Assembly (NCBI GenBank): GCA_030549775.1
Contig: CM060174.1
Span: forward strand, 14,130,128-14,194,127
DNA length: 64,000 nt
Direction of reading: 5' to 3'
Source: Tamarix chinensis
Lineage: Eukaryota; Streptophyta; Magnoliopsida; Caryophyllales; Tamaricaceae
The stretch's first letter is position 1, and each line of letters opens with the position of its first letter. Shown here piece after piece: positions 12,627 to 22,774 of this stretch. Both the position numbers and the translations under genes were made by a program. Below the pieces are notes generated by a model. That model did no database searches, was not told the origin of the DNA, and saw only the letters and a program-made list of their open reading frames with translations.

Positions 12627-13236
12627 GAATAAGATACTAATTATTTAAAGTGGAAGATCACGTGAGTTGGGCCGAGGTGTAGGGTCCGTTCCACCGGACG
12701 ATAATAGTGGCTCGGGTGTGTTGTCCCCAAGAGGTGCTTCAAGTCGTTCCACCGGTTCAGAATAGTGGCTCAGGAGCGTTTTGCCCTGAGAGGTGTAGAG
12801 TCCGTTCCACCGGACGATAATAGTGGCTCAGGTGACTTGTCCCTGAGAGGTGCTTCAGTCCGTTCCACCGGATTAAGAATAGTGGGGCCCTATACTCAAC
12901 GTGAACAAGAATATGATATGAGTTAAGTAATGAATAAGACACTAATTATTTAAAGTGGAAGATTACGTGAGTCAGGACCAGGTGTAGGATCCGTTCCACC
13001 GGATGATAATAGTGGCTCGGGTGTGTTGTCCCCGAGAGGTGCTTCAAGCCGTTCTACCGGTTCAGAATAGTGGCTCAGGAGCGTTTTGCCCTGAGAGGTG
13101 TAGGATCCGTTCCACCGGATGATAATAGTGGCTTGGGTGTGTTGTCCCCGAGAGGTGCTTCAGACCGTTCCACCAGTTTAAGAATAATGGGGTCCCTGAA
13201 CTCATCGTAAATAAATAAAATTAGATGTAATAATGA
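12627..13236 (+). repeat. 305-bp tandem duplication with sub-repeats in LTR
   Basis: 12627-12931 and 12932-13236 are near-identical direct copies, both starting GAATAAGA.ACTAATTATT. Each contains several copies of a CCGTTCCACCGG-type motif followed by ATAATAGTGGCT and a GAGAGGTG block. The duplication is specific to this copy; older relatives carry fewer or diverged motif copies. Confidence 0.8.
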
Positions 13237-13774
13237 TTATCATTGGATTGTTAGATTGGTGTTACTTAGCATGCTATCGTGATTTCTTGTACGCTTGTAT
13301 CTTATGTGTTTTATTCTTCTTTCCATGAGTTTGGTAGTATTGATTTACTCAGTACCGGACCCGTATTGATGCTACCTTGGTTGAATGGGTCCTGTGATGA
13401 TCCACTGATGGTGGGGAGCAGATCTCTTGTGCAGGTTTGAGTTCAAATATTATATTTGGGTGGAAGACTTGGCTTAAGAGAGTAGGCAATCCGGAATTTG
13501 ATCTATTAGGATTTGTCTTGTTTAACTGTATTTGTGTTTGGAAGTTTCAAGTGATATATTTAAAATATCAAGGGTATTGTAATTAACTTTCATTTTCTCG
13601 TACTCTGATAAGCTTTTAAAATTCGGATTTATTTTACAGGTTCCGCTGATTGATTCAGCGATGAATTTATTTAGTGAATTGATTCACTTGCCATCTGCCT
13701 GTGGATATCTCCTTGTGGGAGTTTATCCTTACGGCATTGATGTTTGAAGTTTTATTTGACAGGTTTTAGCCTTG

Positions 13775-13819
13775 CATCTAGCATAAGATAGATGGTGGAC
13801 ATTTATCTTGTGTTAGATG
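13775..13819 (+). other. LTR 3'-end stem-loop, 16-bp stem
   Basis: CATCTAGCATAAGATA at 13775-13790 pairs with TATCTTGTGTTAGATG at 13804-13819. As plus-strand RNA all 16 positions pair, two as G-U; in the other strand those would be mismatches. It is preceded by TTTTAGCCTT and followed by TGGCGGTAACA, the same flanks as the hairpins in the other LTRs although the stem sequence is different. Confidence 0.65.
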
Positions 13820-13912
13820 TGGCGGTAACATTCCCCAAATTCTCTCCTAGCTTCCGCTTTATCCTTTCAAATTTTTTTTTTCAGGAGTGAATTTTGGGGG
13901 TGTTACATAATT

Positions 13913-15928
13913 GGTTTCAGATTTTGTTACATTTTGGTTTCCTTTAAAGTCTTCTTTCAGTCGAATCCTTCTTTTGGTTCAGACTGTTATCTTAGGTGGA
14001 GCTACCCTCTCTGTCTCTACAAACTTGTAGCTCAGAACATCTTCCTTTTTCCTGTGTATTAATTATACATTGTCTATTGCCAAAGTGTAGTATGGACACA
14101 GTTAACTTAGGCCACCAAGAGCCCAAGTCAGTGCAAACTAGAGAAGAGAGGGTTTATATTATTCATATTCAACAAGTTCTAGTATTTAACAACTTGGAAG
14201 AGATTTATATTTTAGGTATGTCCTAATACTAAAGTTATTCTCTGAAGTAATCTTAGCATAGTAGTTGTGATTTCCCATCCCCACGACTATTGTTGCTACA
14301 CTTGTAGATATTTCTGTTCCACACATATGTATTGCAGCAAGTGGGCCTTTCTGATATACCTACTCTACACACATACATAAAAGATAGACAGAAATACATA
14401 CATACATACATAGCTACCTAATATATATTTCCTATAATCGGTGAATGATTTGTGCTTGTGCTTGTTGAATGAGGTGGCAGACTCTCTTCCTACGGGCATA
14501 CTAATATTTCTTTCTACATGCAGTGGTGGTGTGAAGCATTTTGACTTCTTCAGGGTTCTGAGATTGAAGGCTTATAATTTATCTAAAAAGGTAAGCTGAT
14601 TGTATGATGCTTGATGCGTTGGATTTGTTTGATCTTTTATTTAGTAAATTTTTAAGTTTCAATTCTCTTTTATGCTCTTAACATTTAATTTTGGTTTTTA
14701 ATTTGTGGTTGGTGAAATTATACAATTGCACAGACAAGGCTTGTAATTTCAGTTCTCTTTTATGCTCTTCCTATGGACCATTTTCTGTCATGTTCTCTAT
14801 AGTTTGTCCTATAAGGTTGTATCCTGGCCACTTTTAAGTCCTCTCCAGACATCGTTACTCTTGGGTTACGAGTCCTTGGTTAGTGTATTTTTTGAGTTAC
14901 AATGATGGCTTGAACTGATCATTTTTCTGGATGTTGCATTCCGTCAAGCATTTAATACTTTGTGAGCATTATCTGTGTCTTAGGAGAAATACCAGGAAAG
15001 AAACAACTATCGTATCAGTAGCCCCATGTCAGACGGACTTTAAGAAATGCATAGATATGTAGTCAGATTCATTCCCAATAGGAGAAAAAGTAATACAAAA
15101 GTGCGTGAAGTGCATCGATATGTGGTCAAATTCATGCTCTATGGAGAAATGTATGAGATTCAAGCTGTATCAATTTTAAAATGACCTCCCTGGGCATTGT
15201 CAAGCTGTATCTATGGAGCCTGTGATGCATCGTTGGGCTCCTACTGGCAGTTTTGGCTGGCTTTTATGAAGTCTACTTGCATCCTAGTTTTCATTCTAAT
15301 ATGGGATTTTCTCTTTTGTGTACTGCCGCTGTTTTTCTGCGCATGATTACCGTAGAGTAAGGGAATTGGAATGCTATTCTATTAGGAGCAATATCTGCTG
15401 TACTTTTGGGAGGGGTAGAGCTAAGCATAAGGAAGTTGTGATGCTCTCTGCATAATTGGTCTTGTTTGATGTTTTTTGCTTCTTTGAGTAGTCATTACTT
15501 CAAACCTTTCATGGAAGGTGGAGAAGTTGACCACCATAATGCTAAAGAGTGCTAGTCTTTTATTGTTAATAAAAATTTCTTACCTCTTCCAAAAGAAAAA
15601 AAAAACTACAAATCTAGTAGCTTAGCTAATATGATATCTTCATCAACTTTTGTAGTTTGTCTCTTCATTCGGTACTCATTCAGCTCGTATTGGGCTGCTG
15701 AATCCACGGAAAAGAGTTGCTTAATTTCTATGGTGATAAATTATGAATGTATAGTGTGAAACTTGAAAGTGAGTCCAGATTTGGGAGAGACCCAATAACA
15801 GGTGCAATCACTTGTGGGGAGGATAGATGGAAGACATTTATTCAAGTAAATTATAGCTATTATTTATTTTCATATATTTTTTTAATTATGATATATAGTG
15901 TGTAATAATTTGAATTCTTTTTTTCTAG
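13913..15928 (+). other. Interior of PIF/Harbinger-like element, no clear exon
   Basis: Sequence between the solo LTR and the MYB/SANT-like exon. It looks like non-coding or intronic DNA, with stretches such as 14524-14592 ending in AAAAAGGTAAGC that could be an exon end. An (ACAT)n run lies near 14394-14413. I recognise no protein here. Confidence 0.35.
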
Positions 15929-16189
15929 CAAAACCCAAGTTGTAAGCACTTTCGCAACAAGCCAATTGCCCATTTAGATGAGCTTCGGTTAATCTTTGGT
16001 GGTACTCATACAACCGGAGAACATTCATGGGCTCCATCTCAAGGGACTCATCCAAGTTTTGATAAGGATGATGAAGAGCTAAGAACAAGTAATACAGATC
16101 CTTCTAAATTTCAAAAAGGCATTGAGATCGAGGGTTATTATTCTAGTGATTTAGATGGTGGGACATGCCAATCAATCATATGCATATGA
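15929..16189 (+). pseudogene. MYB/SANT-like exon of PIF/Harbinger element (C-terminal part)
   Basis: After a consensus 3' splice site (TTTTTTTCTAG at 15918-15928) an open frame of 86 codons runs to TGA at 16187-16189. It reads CKHFRNKPIAHLDELRLIFG followed by TTGEH and an acidic tail; this pattern (K-x-FRNK-P...LD-L--IFG---TTGEH) is typical of the C-terminal side of plant MYB/SANT-like DNA-binding proteins encoded by PIF/Harbinger transposons. In that family the protein works with the DDE transposase to bind element ends. The upstream exons with the MYB/SANT helices are not found, so this is a fragment. Family assignment rests on pattern memory. Confidence 0.55.
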
Positions 16190-16429
16190 TATTTTCTTGA
16201 ATTAGCTTTGAAGTATTCATGTTTTTTGATGGAAAACATAAATGTTGTTTGTTGTATTTAATTTTATGCACATATATTGGATATACATATAATACAAGTG
16301 ATGCTTTGATTTTGAATAGATGGATCATTGTCACTATTTGAGTTTTAGATGTTTGTGAATTTTATAAAGTTTGTTTAGTGGTTGTTCATAATTTTTTTAA
16401 TAAGTTTATAATTTTTAGTACTTTGTAAT

Positions 16430-16753
16430 ATCTTTATATGTTTTTTAAACTTGTTAATGTTTCATATACTTTTTAATATATAATATTACATAATTTATCT
16501 AGTAATTATTACTAAAAGATATATATAGGAAGATAAAAACTAAAGATGGAAAAGAAAAAAGTAATTTTGTAGAAAAATGAAAACCAAACACTAATAAGGT
16601 ACAATAAGTAGTTTTTTGGCATTAATCACTTATATAATAAAAGTAAAAACAAACATACATTTTACTTATAAAAGTACTTTTTTAAAAGTAGATTTATAAA
16701 AGTAATTTTTATCTAAAAATAATTATTAAAAATAAGTAATACCAAACGACACC
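16430..16753 (-). repeat. Right terminal inverted repeat
   Basis: Reverse complement of this segment matches 8205-8515 nearly throughout. A further end-like sequence (TTTGGTTTTACTTA on the minus strand) follows up to about 16835. Confidence 0.65.
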
Positions 16754-16835
16754 AAAACCAAACACTTATAAAAATTTATAATTATTTTTTATAATTAATT
16801 ATCTAAAAAACTACTTTTTTAAGTAAAACCAAATA

Positions 16836-17390
16836 AGCTGCTATATATTTGCAACAACATTATTCCACTACACTACTTGTGGATCTACGTTTTATGTATG
16901 CTACTATAAATTCTTCATTAGAGCAAGGATGTGGAGGTTGGGGGTCATGTGCAAGGGTTAACCGTGCACACTACTATAAATCAGTTATTAGTTGTAGGCA
17001 TGCGCGAGTCGGGGGCCTTGTGGACGTATATGTTTTAAATAGTCTTATTTGCTAACACAAAAATCAAATCTAAATCATAGTGTTGAAGTCACCATGCGCA
17101 AGCCATTAGTAGTCCTTACATGCTAGGTAGAACGCTCGGGTTTAATTCTCACTCGTAACGCACTTGTAGTTCCCCTTTTCCGTACTTGTGTATTGATTAT
17201 CAAGAAAATATTATGTATATGCAAGGAGAAGAGATGCCACTTTTCATATGATTATAATTGTACCAAAAGGAGCATGGTGACTTAAAGTAATTAATTATTA
17301 TTTTGGGTTTAATCTATAGCATTCGATCATCTTAATATAAACTCCCGACCAAGTTATGGTTTGCAATATATGCGTATATAATATTATATT
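16836..17390. other. Intergenic DNA, possible SINE-like fragment
   Basis: No gene seen. At about 17085-17215 a stretch contains TCGGGTTTAATTCTCAC followed by GCACTTGTAGTTCCCC, loosely like the B box and following region of tRNA-derived plant SINEs, but an A box is not convincing and no poly(T)/poly(A) tail or target duplication was found. Confidence 0.25.
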
Positions 17391-18167
17391 ATAATATTTT
17401 AATATGAAAAAGTGTATTTCAAAACATAACCATTTTAGATTTATTCTAATAAAGGCATAAGTATTTTTTGAATCTTTCATAAAGACATAGACCTCAAACT
17501 TATATATTAAAATTTTATTCCTATTAAGGTATAAACGTTTAAACTTAATTCTCATCAAAGTAAAAAATATTTTAAAATTTAAGATCATTTTAGTCATTTA
17601 ATTACCTAGGTAATGTGACACCATTAAAGCTAATTATCTTAAATTTAATATTTTTTATATCATTTTTTCTTTTATAATAAAGTTTAAACGTTTATATATT
17701 TATAAAAAAATCTAAAATATTTCAATCTCTATAGAAACAAACTCAAAACATTTGTGCATTTATACTTTTATCTAGTTTAATATATGCTCTCAAAACTAGC
17801 TATATGTTTGTCTGACTTCATTCTATGATTTTGGTATTTGGTTTATTTGTAGGTTGCAATCCTCTAATCAATTAAGGCTAGTTTAATAATTATATCAACT
17901 TTTAGATTAAATCGATCTTTTTAGTTTACATGTGGTTATTCATTGGCTCTATATTGAGTACACCTTTGTATATTTAGATAATATGATATTTGATAGTCAA
18001 GTGTGATATATTTATACACACACACACTATACATGTTATCTCATATTGACAATGGCTTAATTACTATGTATAAGTGTTAACAATAAATTTATGTAATAAA
18101 AAAATGATGAACAAATCAGTATTTTATAAATTTTAAAGTGGATAGTGGATATGGTTTTGTTTATAAA
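17391..18167 (+). repeat. Degenerate long repeat, copy X3
   Basis: Similar to about 780-1500 in the same order, including TTTAGTCATTTAATTACCTA and the AATGATGAACAAATCA block, and it reaches the beginning of the Y part before the LTR at 18168 cuts it. This extends the old Y-X-Y array across the transposon insertions. Confidence 0.55.
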
Positions 18168-18259
18168 TGTAACACCCCGATTTTTACCAACAAAAAAATT
18201 CTTTTATAAAGTTAAGTGCGAAAGCTAAAACAATAAAAAAACAAAGGATGTTACGGCCA

Positions 18260-18304
18260 CACTTGGTACAAGTTTGGTTACCTTTACCATTCTCATACCA
18301 AGTG
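18260..18304 (-). other. LTR 3'-end stem-loop
   Basis: CACTTGGTAC (18260-18269) and ATACCAAGTG (18295-18304) form a 10-bp stem. In the LTR-sense (minus) RNA the only non-Watson-Crick pair becomes U-G. Flanks GCCA and CTAAGGCT match the other copies. Confidence 0.6.
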
Positions 18305-19261
18305 CTAAGGCTAAAATCATTACTCTACTTAAATTCAATACATGATTACAATAAACATAATAAAGGATACAAAAGATAAGTATTGTGCTACATAAGATTT
18401 CAAACCAAACTACTTACTTTTAACTGAACTCAGAAGCTGGCATGTAAAGAACACTACCCATTGAATAAGCAGGGGCCTACAAAAGGAACCCTTCATTACA
18501 TTGGTACTGAGCAACCATTTTTACTAAACCAAAATAATAATAATAATAATTAGCATAGAAAACAAGTAGGACGTCACAATAATACATGGTATAAAACATC
18601 GAACTGTACATGCATCAATTAATCATTCATATAACCACATACCATCACTGCCATATACTATTCATACTCGTTCATCTGAAACAAACTGAAATATACCAAT
18701 GGAACATCAAAGAGATGCTATTTATAATATAATTATAAACAACATCAGTCCAATACTAAGACAATAACCAAATGTCACGTACCTCATCATATGTCCCAAC
18801 AAATCTCTTAACATAGGTAGGCTCACAAGCACAAATCAATAACAATTCATGTAGGCACGAAGGTAATTATCGAAATATATATAGGCACAAAGGTTGCTAC
18901 CAGACCATAGGTAAGCGTAAAGGCTTCTATAGAAGTGAAAAGACTATTACCGAACCACAAGTAAGAGCAAAGGTTGTATTATCATCTTAGGGACAACACA
19001 CCTAAGCTACTATTATCATCTAGTGGAATGTATCCATAGATACCTTGGTCCTAACTCACGTGTTTTTCCACTTTAAATGATTAATGTCTTAATTATTAGG
19101 TTGCTTAACTTAAATTATTTTCTTATTCATGATGAGTATAGGGCCCCACTATTCTTAATCCAGTGGAACGGACTAAAGCATCTCTTAGGAACAATAAGAC
19201 ATAAGACTCATAAATTATATGTCTAGATAAATGATCACCGTACCTAACTTATTAAAATATT

Positions 19262-20600
19262 TTAGAAAAAAAGGAGGTGGTATGGCGGCGACGGCGGCGG
19301 CGATGGAGGAGGAGAAGAGGGGGAAAGATGGAGGTGGCGGTTAGATGGGAGGGGAAAAGGAGGAGTTTGAGGTGGGGAAAGATAGAGCAGGTGAAGGGGA
19401 GTGGAGTGAGGGTGGTGGCGTGGCAAGGGGCGGCGGCACGCGGCGGCGACGGCGGCGGCCGAGGGTGGTGGAGAGAGGTGGGAGATGAGGGAGGAAGGAG
19501 GAGAGGGAGGCAGGGAAAGTTGAAGGCAGGGAAAGGTAGAGGGAGGTCTGCTGGGCATTTTGGAGGGTGGAAGGGTGGCTGGTAGCGGCGGAGGAGGCGG
19601 CAGAAGGCGGCGCAAGGCGGCGACGGGCTGGAAGTGGTGGTTTTCGGGTTAGGAACTTTGCACGGTGAAGGCGGCACGTGCAGGGCAAGGCGGAGGGTGG
19701 TGGTGGCTTGGTTTTGTTGAGGGAGGTGCAGGGATGGTAGCGGTGGCCAGAGGTGGCGGCGGCTGTCTCCGGTGACGGCGAAAAGCCCGTCTGTTTGAGG
19801 CGGCGGAGAGGCAAGGTTTCGTGGCAAAAAAAAATGAAAAGGGCTGATCGGGGCTGCCAATGGAGGGTATTTATAGGCAATTGGAAGGGGAAGACGACAA
19901 GGGGAGAAGGAGGCGTGCGAGGCAGGAGTGCAGGTGGCCGGCCGGTGGCAGGTGTGCAGGTCCTGCCATGGCAGGCTGGGTCGGGGAAGGGGAGAAGAAA
20001 GGGAAAGAGAAGGGCACGCGGGAAAGGGAGAGAGGGACTTGGTCGGGGTCGAAAAGAGAAAGAAAACGACGGAAGAGAGGCAGGGAAGGACGGTCGGCGC
20101 TGAGCTGGTGGCTGCCGGCGAGTTTCGGGCTGCAAGTCGAGTTGCAGGTCGGCGTGCAGGTCGGGGAAGAAGACAGGGCGGGGTGGACCGGTCGGTCCAG
20201 GGAAAAGAAGAAAGGAGAGAGGGGGCGGTTCGGCCGGCATTATAAAGTTTTAAAACAACACGCGGCGTTTTGAGGATTGTGGGAGGAAAACGTCGCGTCG
20301 CGTCGAAGGCTGGCAACGGTCATAAGGTCATTTAGCGTGACGCGGCGTTTCGACGGTACTGAGGCCAAAATGCAGCGCACGGGCGCACGGGGGTCGCGTC
20401 GCACGGCGCAGGGCCACGGGCGAGAAGAAGGAAGGAGAGGCGGGGGCCTGGGCTGCGCAAGCCGGGCGCGCGAGACGGGGGGGAGAGAAAGGAGATTTGG
20501 GCTGACGGTTGGCCCAAACCAGGGGAAGGAGAAGAAAGAAAGAAAAAAAATAGAGGAAGAAAGAAAAGAAAAGAAAGGAGAAAAAGGAAAAAAAGGAAAA
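19262..20600 (-). other. GC-rich, C/T-biased LTR tract
   Basis: Plus strand is G/A-rich with GGCGGCG and GGAGGAG runs; the sense strand is therefore pyrimidine-rich. A 354-codon minus frame (19252-20316) and other frames stay open through composition alone: translations are Pro/Ser/Arg-rich, mutually overlapping and without a domain. CGs are abundant, as in the LTR at 9635. A TATA-like CTATAAATACC on the minus strand lies at 19867-19876. Confidence 0.6.
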
Positions 20601-20931
20601 TGGAAAAATGGTAAAATGGTTGGGTTGGAGGTATTTGGGTATCTATTTATTTATATAATTAATTTATATATATAATTTTAATAATAATTATTTTAATTAT
20701 AATAATTAAATCCATTTTTAAATTAGTTAGGCTATTTTGGATAAATTTCCTTAACCTCCATGCTAATTAGAGAAATACCCAAATTTTCTTCCAATTAAAT
20801 TCTTTATTATTTTCCTCTTAATATACCTTAATTAACTCTCTACATCTTAATAAATGAGTTTATATAATTAATTTTCCTAATAATCCCTTATTTGGCCATA
20901 ATTTCGGAAATTAGGATTTTGGGATATTACA

Positions 20932-21734
20932 ATTGCTAAGTGACAAAATTCCAACATACAATCTTTGACATACAAGGGAGCTTGGTAGGTCATAGGTCAA
21001 GAGAGAGTGGACCAAAAAAATTTATTTTGAATTTAATAGGTAGAAAAGCTGGAAAAGGGGAATTTTATTAAAAAAATATAGCAAATAAATTCCAAAAATC
21101 ATGAAAAAAAATACAAAATGGTGTGGAAAAATTACAGAAACCTAAATATATATAACAAATATAATGTATCAAAGTTGATTTGAATCTTAAAAGATGAAAA
21201 ACAGGTGAAAACGAGGTTATCGGATAATTCGAAGAAACTCATTTTTTCACAAATGCGCGAAATAAATAGTGAAATGTCTAAATGGGTACGGTTTGATGTG
21301 GACAAATTGTTGAAAATAAAAAATATATAAAAATTTGATCTCAAAATTGGTTTGGAGTTCAAACAAAAAAAATTATCTAATCGTGTAAACAAAAAATTTG
21401 TGATTTAATTATTCAAAAGGAACAAATGATCTAAAATGGGATGGAAAGAGTTCTTACGCTTATACATAATTTAGAATATGTTACAAATTTTTGATGATTT
21501 GAAAAATATGAAAATGACTAAATCGAAAGAATATCAAAAATGTGATTTTTTGCACCTGAATAAAATAAACGGCAAAAGGCTTGAATTTAATACGAATGAT
21601 TGGGAAATCAATAATAGAAAATTAGAAATGGATTATGAGCCTAATTATATAGTAATTAATGTTAGAGAAAATAATGGGATGTTACAAGTATTAAAAGATT
21701 ATTATGTCCAGCACAATAATTGGCTCTAAACATG
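20932..21734. other. Unassigned AT-rich sequence
   Basis: Holds an 83-codon plus frame (21478-21729) with a Lys/Asn-rich translation I do not recognise. On the minus strand this region would follow integrase of the old gypsy element, but no family motif is readable. Origin not determined. Confidence 0.4.
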
Positions 21735-22350
21735 GGCTTGCTCATGTTAGAAAAACCATAAATAGTCATCCAAACACTAATTTACCACATCCATTTGACC
21801 ATCAGTGTACGGATGAGATGCAATACTCATGCGCATATGGGTTTTGTTTATTCTAAAGAGTTCTTGCCAGAAGTTGCTTAGAAAAATGGCATCTTGATAA
21901 TAAAAAAAAGGAAGGATGGACTGTGGAATACAATGAAGTCAAACAATCTCTTTATAAAAGATCCTAACAACATATTTAGCAATAAATGGGGGAGATAGAG
22001 CAATGAAACGGTTGTATTTACTTAAGTGGTTAACCACCGTTAGAATGAATGGTGTAAAAGCATTCTAATCAAGGTAGTTTGTGGTGAAGTGTAGGGAAAT
22101 ATCTTACCAAACTCGCTCTGGGATAAGAAAGGTCAAAGTAAACCTGCTGGTATTTTGCCGACACACCAGACAATTATGGACTAATGTTTTAACATCTTTC
22201 TTCATCTATAACCATAAAAAAAGTATCTATAAGTTGTTGCAACATCTTCAAATACCCCTATGTCCCCTAATTACTTAATCATGTGCTTCTACTAATAATT
22301 TTTTTCAAAGGATTGGTGTGTTAGAAATGATCAACATGTTCCTATAGAAT
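21735..22350 (-). pseudogene. Integrase remnant of old minus-strand gypsy element
   Basis: Read on the minus strand from 22350 down, frames broken by stops and shifts keep the order of a Ty3/gypsy integrase: a degenerate zinc-binding end with C-x2-C (CLVCRQN), then an IPERVW stretch, a VVNHLS stretch where a VVDR-type motif is expected, and SIASHPYTDGQMDVVN, which is the HPQTDGQ motif region. The glutamate expected two residues after DGQ is aspartate. It continues the RNase H remnant at 32869-33600; the LTR nest 22351-32868 separates them. Confidence 0.75.
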
Positions 22351-22441
22351 TATAACATCCCTAAAATTCACTACTAAAAAATTTTATTTTTAAATTTTAA
22401 AGCGGAAGTAAATACGGTAAATTTCGTGGATGTTACCGCCA

Positions 22442-22487
22442 CATTTAGTACTAGACTAGTTTTCCTCCACTATTTCGGTACTAAATG
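22442..22487 (-). other. LTR 3'-end stem-loop
   Basis: CATTTAGTAC (22442-22451) and GTACTAAATG (22478-22487) form a perfect 10-bp stem. Compared with the copy at 26683, one base pair is changed on both sides (C-G to T-A), so pairing is kept. Confidence 0.7.
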
Positions 22488-22760
22488 CTAAGGCTAAAAA
22501 CATACTTTACACAAATCCAAGGTTACAAACATAAAATAAAGTAGCACTATATATTAAATTTCAAGAGATAAGATCCAATAATAATGGTTACACAATAAAA
22601 TTGTTAAAAAGGAAGTATGAGAGTTTTATGGAAAACCTGAAAACCCTCTTGGATAGTCCTCCACTCTTAAACCAAGAGTAGAACCTAGATAGCGCTTGCG
22701 GGTTAACCTGCAAAGGCCACTGTTCATTGAATAAGTAAATGCCCATGAAAGGAACCCTTT

Positions 22761-22774
22761 AGTACTATAGTACT
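22761..22774. other. Palindrome AGTACTATAGTACT in conserved LTR block
   Basis: Perfect 14-bp palindrome followed by GAGTAACCCTTTATA. Related copies lie at 34853-34866 (one change), 27004-27017 and, in the opposite orientation, near 6928-6941. Confidence 0.5.

Larger units (their letters stand above)
9635..13907 (+). mobile_element. Solo LTR, CpG-rich young copy, TSD TAATT
   Basis: The LTR starts TGTAATACCCCGG and ends GGGTGTTACA, with TAATT at 9630-9634 and 13908-13912, so it is a complete 4,273-bp solo LTR. It keeps many CpG sites, unlike the LTRs at 2206, 22351, 26592 and 34430, which suggests recent insertion or low methylation-driven decay. In order: AT-rich U3, C/T-rich GC tract (10487-10860), TATA box (10896), long AT-rich part, a 305-bp direct duplication with CCACCGG..ATAATAGTGG motifs (12627-13236) and a 16-bp-stem hairpin (13775-13819). 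It inserted into the PIF/Harbinger-like element. Confidence 0.88.
8205..16835. mobile_element. PIF/Harbinger-like DNA transposon remnant
   Basis: Long inverted repeats face each other: 8205-8515 (starting GGTATCGTTTGGTATTAC) matches the reverse complement of 16430-16753 (GGTGTCGTTTGGTATTAC). A second inverted pair (TTTGGTTTTACTTA) lies near 8909 and 16830, so ends of related elements are probably nested or fused. The interior has a MYB/SANT-like exon, which PIF/Harbinger elements encode as their second protein. I find no DDE transposase. The solo LTR at 9635-13907 splits the element. No matching 3-bp target duplication could be assigned, so exact ends are uncertain. Confidence 0.5.
18168..20931 (-). 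mobile_element. LTR of the long-LTR family, minus orientation
   Basis: Left end TGTAACACCCCG, right end GGGATATTACA, matching the termini of the other LTRs read in reverse. It contains the stem-loop at 18260-18304, CCACTATTAT-type motifs (18990-19160) and a GC-rich, C/T-biased tract when read in sense (20600 back to 19262). Flanking 5-mers are ATAAA and ATTGC, so no target duplication; the repeat interrupted on the left also does not resume on the right. The junction is therefore probably rearranged, or this is one end of a truncated element. Confidence 0.7.

Noticed and set aside
17085..17215. tRNA gene
   Set aside because: A B-box-like string is present, but no cloverleaf can be folded and the A box is poor; at most a SINE fragment.
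19252..20316. 354-codon minus-strand open frame
   Set aside because: It lies in a C/T-biased LTR tract where several overlapping frames on both strands are open. The translation is Pro/Ser/Arg-rich without domain, and relatives of the LTR do not keep it.
21478..21729. 83-codon plus-strand frame
   Set aside because: Lys/Asn-rich, AT-rich composition, no family seen, and it sits in transposon debris.
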